A stretch of 64,000 nucleotides of DNA from Cerioporus squamosus. Taxonomy: Eukaryota > Basidiomycota > Agaricomycetes > Polyporales > Polyporaceae. The stretch is taken from contig JABYQS010000066.1 of the NCBI GenBank assembly GCA_022592435.1, positions 62,001 through 126,000 on the forward strand, in the 5' to 3' direction. Every line of letters starts with the position of its first letter. Position 1 is the stretch's first letter. The notes under the pieces are model-generated. The model did no database searches, was not told where the DNA came from, and was given only the letters and a program-made list of their open reading frames with translations. Shown here in pieces: positions 55,875 through 64,000 of the stretch. The translations under genes were made by a program, and so were the position numbers.

Positions 55875-57586
55875 ATGGACTCAATCGACATCTCTGTCTC
55901 GCATCGTGGAACCACACATCCGCTCTCACTCCTGCCCGATGCGACCCTTGAATACCTTCACAAACGCCTGGAAGAGCTCACATCCGTCGCCCCGGAGAAC
56001 CAGAAGCTTCTGTACAAGGGCAAGAAGAATGTCTCGGAAGACGCGACCATCAAGGAGGCAGGCTTGAGGGAGGGAACCAAGGTGCAGCTCATTGGTCCAA
56101 CAGCGGAAGAGCTGGGCGGGCTGAAAGCGACGGAGAGCGAGCACCAGAAGAAGGAACGGATCCTGCGAGAACGGGCACAGCGGGGACCGGTGAAGGTTAG
56201 TTATCACTCCTCTTACTTTGAACTGTACCCACGACCCCCCTGCGATCCGCTGCCACGGCCAGGAAGGCTGAACATCAGGGACTGCGCTCCGTGTAGAACT
56301 CGGGCGCACACTCTGCCTCCGCCGTCCATGGGCCTACGATATGCTACGGCGGTCCGCTTCGCTCGACGCTCGTCGTTGGGCCGGAGCTGTGGCGAGCGTC
56401 GTGCAAGTGTCAAACTTTCCGGACGACGACGTTAGTGCTGTTCTTGCCCCCTTCACTTCCAATCTCCTTCAAGGGATGCGAGTCGGACTTACATGGGGGT
56501 AGCAAGAGCACCCCTCTGAATGGGGAAAGCACGGAGAAATTTACGGAGATGCGTCTGCCTCCTTTGGACGTGCTCGACTTGGTGCCCATATGTACCTCTT
56601 GTGGAAGCCTTCGGGCGCTCTCACATCTCGCATTCAGGATAGTGGAATTGTCAGTCGATCACGCATGGTTTACGGACAAGGCGGGTGGACTACTGTTCCA
56701 CTATTCTCGTACCGAATCGTCAGTCAGAAGTGACCATAGCGCTTACTTCATAGGAGCACAAGCCTGGCTGTCCCAGATCGTCGCCGGAAACTAGACCGAG
56801 ACCGTGGTGCAAGTATGCCATTGAATGCGAACCGTCTTCTATCATTGTTACTCTCCTCCATGATGCTTACGTCTACGTCTTTCCAGGTGCGATCTACCTC
56901 CACGTCATCTACAGACTCCAGGTACACCTTCCATCGTATCGAACCCCTCCCCCATCTCCCTAATCCCTCGTCCGCGCGCGATCTGCTCATTAAATTAGCG
57001 AACGATCCCGCCATACGTCACATTATGAGCAAGCATCAGTTCGCCGTTGGGGTCCTGACCGAGCTCGCGCCTCATGAGCAGCCGCACCTCCTCGGATTGA
57101 ACGTGAACGCAGGGCAGGCGATCAAGCTGCGTCTACGGACCGACCGATACGACGGCTTCCGCACGTACAAGGAGGTCAGACGAGTGCTTTGCCACGAACT
57201 CACCCACAACGTCTGGGGTGATCACGACAACAACGTGAGTATCTTGTTCGCTGCGCCCGTGCGCGTCACTGACAGTATGTATCGTGCAGTTCAAAGAGCT
57301 GAATTCCACGCTGAACAAGGAGGTTGCCGAGTTTGAGCGTGCCCAGGCTGCTGGGACGCACTTCCTCGCCGGTCCCGGTTTCGACGCGCCACAGTCCGCG
57401 CTTGAAGCGGAGGCCCAAGCGTACGTGCTTGGAGGCTCCCAGGTACTAGGTGGTGCAAGCACGAGCAGCGCCACTGACTCTCCAGAGGAGAGACGCAGGA
57501 AGGTCCTCGAGGCGACGATGAATCGCCTCCGCAAGGAGGAACAGGAACTGGAAGATCGTTGCGGCACTTCCGCTCCCGGGCAGTGA
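55875..57586 (+). CDS. UBL-WLM metalloprotease (Wss1-like)
   Basis: Exons 55875-56195, 56887-57234 and 57290-57586 give 321 residues. Residues 1-75 are a ubiquitin-like domain (D-I-S-V-S-H-R-G, L-L-Y-K-G-K-K, G-L-R-E-G-T-K-V-Q-L-I-G). The WLM domain spans exon 2 with the zinc-protease site H-E-L-T-H-N-V-W-G-D-H (HExxH plus a distal His). The C-terminus has R-R-K-V-L-E-A-T-M-N-R-L and a charged coil. Fungal UBL-WLM proteins are related to Wss1, which cleaves DNA-protein crosslinks and SUMO/ubiquitin-linked targets. The first intron is 691 bases, far longer than the roughly 50-base introns elsewhere in the window, so it may contain an insertion. Confidence 0.85.
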
Positions 57587-57818
57587 CGCGATAGCGGGTG
57601 TGTACATTGGTGAGTGTGCGCGTACATGGAGCTCTGCGCAGTATACTAAGCTGGAGAGGAAGCTATGTCTAGGTCTAGATGATGTCTGTGCTACATGGAT
57701 ATGAGGATAAGTTATGGTCGATGATACAGTGAGTGTCCGGTCTCTAAAGGCTAGCAACGTGAACAAGAATAAGGATAGAATAAGTCAAGGATTCTGGAGA
57801 ACTCCGCTGCGATCGACT

Positions 57819-58388
57819 TCACGCCTCGGACCTCCCGTCTGTGCTTGAGGCACCAGAGTGCGCCTCCTCCGCGAACGCCCCGTCAAGCTCGGCACTCGAG
57901 GGCTCATTTGCCTCCGCGGCAGCAGACAACATCGACGGCAGCTCGGCGTCGTGCTCGTGCTCATCCTCATCCCTGTCTTGACTGCTCATGAAGAGGCTGC
58001 TTCGCCGCATAGCCCGAGCGGACGGGCGCGGGTCGGTAGGGGACGCCGAGTCCGTAGGCGGAGCGCGGAACAGCCCGTGTCCGTGTGTGGGTGAGGAGTC
58101 ATCGTCTGGTAAGATGAAGAGACCGTGCCCGTGCGTGGGCGACGAGTCGTCGAGGACACGGAAGAGACCGTGCGGATGGGTGGGCGACGACTTGGCGAGG
58201 ACCTGGAAGAGCCCGTGCGGATGGGTGGGGGATGACCGCGCGGCAGACCTCTCGCTGATTCTCCTGAACGCGGGGCCTTGGTTGTTCACAGGCGTGACTG
58301 GGGTGGTCGCTGTGGGCACGCGCGACTCGGAGGTGGGGATGACGACGTGGAGACCGTGGCCGTGAGTGGGAGACGAAGGTGTTGTCAT
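57819..58388 (-). CDS. S-P-T-H-G-H-G-L repeat protein 2
   Basis: Single exon, 189 residues, ATG at 58388. Five units: S-P-T-H-G-H-G-L-H-V right after M-T-T-P-S, two S-P-T-H-P-H-G-L-F units with a Q-V or R-V end, and two S-P-T-H-G-H-G-L-F units. D-D or similar separates the last ones. The C-terminal part is very acidic, with D-E-D-E-H-E-H-D and E-A-N-E-P-S-S-A-E-L. Paralogue of the gene at 50287. The first unit starts at residue 5, so there is no cleavable leader. Function unknown. Confidence 0.62.
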   Translation of the reverse strand: MTTPSSPTHGHGLHVVIPTSESRVPTATTPVTPVNNQGPAFRRISERSAARSSPTHPHGLFQVLAKSSPTHPHGLFRVLDDSSPTHGHGLFILPDDDSSPTHGHGLFRAPPTDSASPTDPRPSARAMRRSSLFMSSQDRDEDEHEHDAELPSMLSAAAEANEPSSAELDGAFAEEAHSGASSTDGRSEA

Positions 58389-60181
58389 CGTGAAGAGAAG
58401 AGTGCGGGAGAAGAAGGTTGTTCTGTGTTTGCAGGTGAGTGCGAGTCCCTTAGGGTGGGTCGGGCAGATCTGAACTACGGCTCCGGTGGGAGGATGTTGG
58501 TATGCTCTCCCGCTGCATTTCGCTCTTAAATTGGCCAACCTCTCGCTATGCAGGACCCATCCAGATCGCACCTCGTGAAGTCGAACAACGCCTCATCATG
58601 ACTGAAACACGTCGCCAGGGACCTACAATAAGGTTCGGAACATGTACAGCATGTCAAACCCGCCGCCGTCCGAAATTGATTCGCCTCAGCTCTTTCGTGA
58701 TTCACCCCGATTCACCCCCTCCATCGCCCAGGACCATCGTGTAGCTCCCGGCGTTATGCGGCTGGCGCATCAGCTTGGACCGCGCCGGCGTGTCACTCGT
58801 AGCCTCGAAGGCGTTGGCCAGCATTGCATTCCTGATGGGCGGGCTCTTGAGGTGCTCTTTCGTATCACAACACGGCGAGGATCTGCACCGCTAATTTGTC
58901 CAGATGTTGTGGTCAATCAAGCTGGGCACTGCTCGCCCTTGTGCTCACTGCTCTCCTGAATCTTCAGCGCTCGTCAATTGAGCTGGGTGTGGCCGACGTG
59001 GGCGGTCCCGACATAGACGGGACTCGCGGACCGTCCGTTCGCTGGCCAGGCTATTGGTGGCAGTACATCTTCCTGGGGAACTCGACCGCGAGCTGTGTAC
59101 TTGTCAAGACTCACGGGTGCATTCTCTACACCGGGGCCACATGATGGCGAGACGAACTATCCGATTCGTATCTGGGCCGATGAGTTCAAGTTCTCACTCA
59201 CCTCGGCAATGGATGCCTTGCGCGCGGGTTTCTCACTGCTCCATCAGTCCCGCAGCGGATTGTGGTGCGGACGGACATGGTTAGTCTTCGGCATGTGCGC
59301 TCACCGAGAGGCGCAGATAAGTTGGAGTCGTCGGCGCTGATAATCACGCAGATGCATGCATGACTTCTTTCCTTGACACTTGTTCTTCACCTTCTAGGTT
59401 TGGTGGCATGGCCATTGATTCGCGCCGAGATGCTTCAGTACGGGCTCTTGACTTATAGGCGTAGCGGCGCTTCAGAAATTAAATGAAATTAAATAAATTA
59501 AATCGCGGCCGCAGGCCGCACAGGCTCTCTGCGGCTTCCCTCAACAGAAATTAATTCCATGATACCTCGAGCACCTCATAGGCCATTGTATGCGCATTTC
59601 TGAGATCCTTGGGAGGTAGCTTTAATTTTCTTTCCGGCGCTAACGCGCCGGCAAGAGTAGAACCACTGTCTGATGCGCGTTCGCACAGATCTGGTGTATT
59701 CCTTCGGACTCGTATAGACAAGAAAATCTCCACATTGACTCCTGCATTATTTGAGCGCAAAGGAAGGTAGCATAGGGTGCCGTACCCAGCAGGAGAAGCT
59801 CAAAATCCCATATTGTGGGCCAAAAGTGCCCTGCTGCAAGCAGTGCTAGCACTATGTGATTATTCCACCTCACATCGCAAATCCCCTCCTGCAGCGACAC
59901 CCTCATATTGTTGGCCCATATACTCAATGCCTCTCAACATGTTTCCAGGCTCAACAGCTGCGAAACGACGCAGGGAAACCTAGCAGAAAGCTGGGTGGCT
60001 GATTGTTTGTTCGAGTTACTTTGTTGCCAAATGCAGTAAGTGAAATTCAAACTCAGTCAGGTCAAGTCAGGGCTACACCTATAGCTCAACTGCCTCAGTA
60101 CGAGACTCTGTAATAGTGTTCAGAGCCAGCAGCCTTTGCTGACTATTCTCACAATACAGAAAGAGTCGCGCGATGTAATAA
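58389..60181. other. Unassigned region
   Basis: No supported gene. It contains an AT-rich run of AAATTAAAT units (about 59479-59502) in otherwise GC-rich DNA, and a short GC palindrome CCGGCGC-TAAC-GCGCCGG near 59634-59652. These might be remnants of a decayed insertion. Confidence 0.4.
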
Positions 60182-60274
60182 GGCCGCCTGGCGTAATGGC
60201 AACGCGTCTGACTACGATATGCAGTAAGTGCATCGGTAATCAGGAGATTGCAGGTTCGACCCCTGCGGTGGTCA
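60182..60274 (+). tRNA. tRNA-Arg(ACG) with 21-nt intron
   Basis: GGCCGCC pairs with GGTGGTC, discriminator A. D-arm is around GGCG-TAATGGCAA-CGC. The anticodon stem is TCTGA/TCAGG with anticodon ACG (60214-60216), a 21-base intron at about 60218-60238, and the T-arm is GCAGG/CCTGC around TTCGACC. A second copy lies at 39290-39382 on the other strand. Confidence 0.9.
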
Positions 60275-60456
60275 CTCTGGGGCTAGGTTGTCTTTTTTGC
60301 AGCTATGTACATACTTTTAGCATGGCATAACCAAGCATAACCGACGAATTCTGACACATGAGGGCCAGAACGGTGAAAGAGAATTGAATAATACCAACAA
60401 CCCACTCACAGGAGCAGGGTATACTCCCGGTCTGATGCTTTCTCAGTGCTCATCAC

Positions 60457-60732
60457 CTAAGTCAATGAAAACACGAGAACTGTATCGTGAGGAGCCCATG
60501 CGCGATGTGTTTTGGACTGATTGACCCGCCGGCACAAGTCGACCTGTAGCTGTATATACGATAGGATTGACAGTATCTTCAGGGTCAAGACGCAGACGCA
60601 GACGTTCACTGAGAAGATAGCTGCGACCAAACTCGTTGAGATTGTAGTACTTCCTAGTACATCTTCATCATAGTGCGCATTCTGCCAGACTGTCCACGCG
60701 TCCTCAGTCTCTCCTTCTGACGCCGTGATCAA
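60457..60732 (-). CDS. Possible small membrane protein or exon
   Basis: Open frame ending at 60457. It has an acidic start (E-G-E-T-E-D-A-W-T-V-W), one hydrophobic segment (L-V-A-A-I-F-S-V-N-V-C-V-C-V-L) and a basic end. No ATG at the proper place is evident, so an upstream exon would be needed. Not recognised. Confidence 0.25.
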   Translation of the reverse strand: MITASEGETEDAWTVWQNAHYDEDVLGSTTISTSLVAAIFSVNVCVCVLTLKILSILSYIQLQVDLCRRVNQSKTHRAWAPHDTVLVFSLT

Positions 60733-60763
60733 GGCTGGGTCTCACAAGATCGAGGTCATGCGA

Positions 60764-61147
60764 CTAATGGCCCCGGGCGGAAAACGAGGGTCTATGAGAT
60801 GGAGAGCGTGGTCCACTAGTCGGTGCCGATGGGAGGGAACCGCTGGCGACTTGCGATCCGTAACCGTGCGTGAGACGACGGGGACGAGCCGTCGAGAGAA
60901 GGCCGTGCTCGATATTGGGCGACGACAGTGTTCTGTCCGGGACGATGATGCTCGGATGAGCAGGTGAGAAAGCGTCGGGGTCCGGTTGACGGATATATTC
61001 ATAGCCATGAGCAGGAGACCAACCGGCGACCGCGAGAGATCGAGAGGTATCGACGCTCGGATCTGCTGCTGCGTGAACGGCACCAAGGCTCGCATTTGCT
61101 GCCGGGAAGTCATGCAGCTCGAGAGAGGCACGGTTGCATGAGACCAA
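60764..61147 (-). pseudogene. S-P-T-H-G-H-G repeat family member 3, degenerate
   Basis: The frame encodes L-E-L-H-D-F-P-A-A-N-A-S-L-G, matching the leader S-E-L-K-D-L-P-A-T-N-A-S-P-G of the gene at 50287. Eroded units follow (S-P-A-H-G-Y-E-Y-I, S-P-A-H-P-S-I-I-V, S-P-N-I-E-H-G-L-L, L-T-H-G-Y-G-S-Q-V). There is no in-frame ATG at its 5' end. It may be a decayed copy or a divergent gene missing its first exon. Confidence 0.45.
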
Positions 61148-61277
61148 GGCGTAGACGTGGGGCGGACCGCGCTACGGACACCTTTAGTGCGCTCCTACTA
61201 TGATCCGGCCAAGAGAGCTTTGTAACAATCGAGGTAACCTGGTGGAAGCACATTAAGTGATACGTCTTGCCCTCCGT

Positions 61278-62036
61278 CTAGCGCTTGTAACTCCGCTCTT
61301 CGAGTGTCCTGCTGAGTTCTGGAATACGTCGATCAAGTCGGTACTGCGCGATGAGGTGCGTCACGCGCACCGTGTATACTAGGATCGTTGTGGCCAGAGA
61401 GGGGGTGAAGGGCAGCTCGAGGTCCAGGAGGTTCGTAAGGAAGAAGGCAGCGAGAGCGTTCCGGACTAGAACGCATCTCAGAACACGCACTGGTGACACC
61501 TCCGTAAGCTCGAAGACCAGTACCAGGGACTTGCGAGAGACAGTTGACAGTCCAAGCTCGTCTTGAAGAGCGGTTTGGGAAGTACCTCACGATGAGCAAT
61601 TATATGCTTTTCGCGATCTACAGGAGGCGATGGCTTCCGGAGATGACACAAAAAGCATCATATTCCCCATATCCGTGAACGAGAGAAGGGGGACGAAGTC
61701 TTGAAGGATGGGAGGAAGCAACGATGAGGAGGCGTACCTAGAAACATGCGTTTCCGGCCACGAGTGAGACTCTACCCGGATTTCGATACGGCCGCGGGTG
61801 TCCGCGGTACCATAAGTCCAGGAGCATTTGTCCGGCTGATGGTGGTGGAGGTGACGGTGCATGACAAGCCGACGAAAGACCGACTGAACGCTACCCTGAT
61901 GGCGGAAGTCGAAGTTGGCGTCGTCGAGGAGACCGAAGGAGTCAAGAGCTGGTCCTTGCAGCATTCGAGGGCTCGTATTGGCCAGGACTCTGGCATGAGA
62001 GATCCCTAGAGATGCTCGAGTTGAAGCCACTATCAT
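61278..62036 (-). CDS. Hypothetical membrane-associated protein, 5' part unresolved
   Basis: The last exon (61585-61278) encodes S-R-K-S-L-V-L-V-F-E-L-T-E-V-S, R-N-A-L-A-A-F-F-L-T-N-L-L-D-L and T-T-I-L-V-Y-T-V-R-V-T-H-L-I, ending E-E-R-S-Y-K-R. A 36-base GT-AG intron (61621-61586) joins it in frame to F-V-S-S-P-E-A-I-A-S. Further upstream the reading frame is uncertain up to about 62036. No family recognised. Confidence 0.32.
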
Positions 62037-62355
62037 CGAAACAAAGCATAAGGCGATAGAGCGATGGTAGTAGTCGGAGGCGGACTTTGACTTTGACTAG
62101 CGCTCAGACGGGGGCACGAGCGTTCGAGTTACACTAGTTACTGGCACAAGCCCGAGCACTCCCGAGATGCATCCAACTTTACCAGGTGCCACCATCACCC
62201 GCTAGAAATCGTCCTACAGCCCGTAGTCGTCTGGGCATGCTATATGGCGATTCAACCATGATTGTCATGTTCGAGCATACATAAGGCCCGGTGGTGCCAT
62301 GGATGCCACCATCTCTCCTCTCATGCGAGGGTCCTGGTAACCTTCGGACTACAGC

Positions 62356-64000
62356 ATGTCCGCCGACGCGAATGCAGCTGCTATCGTGACCCTATTCAAC
62401 GCCCTGTACGTTTTGCCTTAAATGCTGTTCGTCCCGTGCGATACTTGCTGACGCAGCCAAACAGTTATATTGAAGGGTACTGGCAAGTGGCGGTCTCGGG
62501 TGCGTTGCCTTCACTGCAAGCCCTCCTTGAGCTTGTCAATCTCAGCGTTCCTTTGCTCGCTGTAGTTCTCTTCATATGCGAGACCTTTGGGATGTTGGAA
62601 CGAGAAGTGCGCTACTTTTGGACCGCTAAGCGGACCGGAGGGTCACTCTTGTTCTTCGCAAACAAGTGCATTTTTGTGTCGTTTTACATCCTGCTTTTGG
62701 TCGCGTTTGCGCCTTTCCCATCAGAGAAGGTATGCCAACCTCGGTCTTCTTCTTCATTGATGACATTCTCTGACGGGAACCAGAGGTATGTACTCGTAGA
62801 GTACAGTAGCCTTATATGCATACTGCGGAACTCTGACTATCAATATCCGCAGTTGTTCGCTGTTCCAACAGGCGCTGCTTGCGATACAGATAGTGCAAGC
62901 CATACCCTGGGCAGGTACGTCTTGCTGCTGGTTCTCAGAACAGAAGTACCTGATGCGTTACACCAAGTATTCTCCACTCTCCGCTCATACGTGCTGAGCA
63001 GGAGCATGCTCCTCGCAGGACTCGTCCTCGTTTTGTCCATGTCGCCAGTCGGTGCTAATCTGGTGAGTGATTCGATGCGCCCATGTCGACAGATGCAGAT
63101 TGGCTGACAACACAGGTTCGATATGGCTACGAAGTCTCCGGAGAGAACTTCCCGCCGTTTGGGTGCCTCGGGAGAGACACTACTACCGAAGCCATGGGGC
63201 TAAGGTGCGTCATCGCATCTCACATCAATTGGTACTTGGTACTGACTTTGCGCAAGGCGTAAGTCCACTTATCTCATATGCGGAACCGCTTACTCAGCTG
63301 AGGACCCACATAGTTGTGATCATCTCTCGAGCACCGCTCATCGTTTCCGACATTCTCCTCATTTACACCACCTGGACCAAGCTGCGCGGTTGGGCGATCC
63401 TTGGCAATATCCGACGCTCCAAGAGACTGACACTTTCGGACGTTCTATTTCGTGGTGGTACGTCCCTACGCAATCGAAATACGTGGCTCAGGACAATGCG
63501 GCTCACTATTGGTCTTTACCCACGAAGGGACCATATACTTCATGTGCGTCGTATACTTACACCGCCGGAATATCTGACGGACTTGCGCATATAATCAGCG
63601 TGAACCTCCTGCATCTTATCCTCTCAATCGTTGCGGTACGCCGGTTCTACTGCACTGGATCGTTCTGCGTGCATGATCTGACTGTCACCTCGACAGGTGG
63701 CTGGCTTGGCTGGCACCTCCAGCTCGGAAGGGACTTATGTCACCAAATTTACCACCCCGTACGTATCGAGCCTTCGTCCTGTAACACGCTGCAACTGTTT
63801 ACGCACCCGGTATTCTCTCTTTGCAGTCCCACAGCGATCCTGGTGTCGCGGTTCCTCCTCGACCTACAAGAAGCGAACCAGGCGGTTGTCAGAGTGGACC
63901 CCGACGATCTGTTGCATTCTTCGAGGGACCCGTACGACACGCCAAGCTTCATTTCGTCCCTCGGAGCTTTCATCAACCCCGAGCTTGCGGTGTCAGCCGA
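62356..64000 (+). CDS. DUF6533-domain membrane protein (cut by window end)
   Basis: Exons 62356-62405, 62465-62499, 62566-62729, 62784-62785 (2 nt), 62853-62914, 62968-63062, 63116-63204, 63257-63258 (2 nt), 63314-63457, 63528-63543, 63599-63635, 63697-63758 and 63827 onward. Core motif I-C-E-T-F-G-M-L-E-R-E-V-R-Y-F-W, then T-G-G-S-L-L-F-F-A-N-K, and V-S-R-F-L-L-D-L-Q-E-A-N-Q near the end. The exon at 63599 is 37 nt instead of the family's 49 nt, a 12-nt in-frame shortening. The closest relative here is the minus-strand gene at 26431-28152; both share D-x-T-P-S-F-I-S-S-L-G-A-F-I-N-P in the tail. Confidence 0.85.

Noticed and set aside
59479..59502. AT-rich run as an origin or centromere-like element
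   Set aside because: Too short and isolated; nothing else supports a special role.

Overview
The window looks like nuclear DNA of a basidiomycete, probably an agaricomycete and perhaps a polypore (inference). The genes are GC-rich and densely split by introns of about 45-60 bases. They include an expanded family of DUF6533 membrane proteins, Tnp2-type DNA transposons, a DUF6589/RecQ-like pair and intron-containing tRNA genes. Gene models below come from reading splice signals and frame continuity by eye; no transcript or database evidence was available.

Layout. 1-12512: two copies of an 8.2-kb Tnp2-type transposon lie head to head as a near-perfect inverted repeat (1-4289 and 4328-8617, with a 38-base spacer). 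The right copy is complete (4328-12512) with 26-bp terminal inverted repeats and three genes. The left copy runs off the window. 12513-32108: seven DUF6533 genes. Three are a recent tandem triplication (14.3-21.2 kb), followed by two more on the plus strand, one on the minus strand and one more on the plus strand. An eighth, closest to the minus-strand one, starts at 62.36 kb and is cut by the window end. 32767-42.3 kb: a large acidic protein gene with an internal duplication (minus), a small membrane-anchored protein gene (plus), a tRNA-Arg (minus) and a single-pass membrane glycoprotein gene (minus).

42390-49355: a 6,966-bp insertion flanked by a perfect 9-bp direct repeat, with hairpin-bearing inverted ends. 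It carries two divergently transcribed genes, a DUF6589 protein and a RecQ-like helicase, both decayed by premature stops. I regard this as the best candidate for an undescribed mobile element. 50-62 kb: ordinary cellular genes (a DnaJ-X co-chaperone, a UBL-WLM metalloprotease, a small basic protein with a possible PP1-docking motif) are mixed with three members of a family built on repeated S-P-T-H-G-H-G-L-H-V units and a second tRNA-Arg.

The most unusual gene architecture is in the DUF6533 family. Reading frame in all eight genes requires 2-nucleotide exons at two conserved positions. One gene has lost the intron beside one of them, which independently supports the 2-nt exon.
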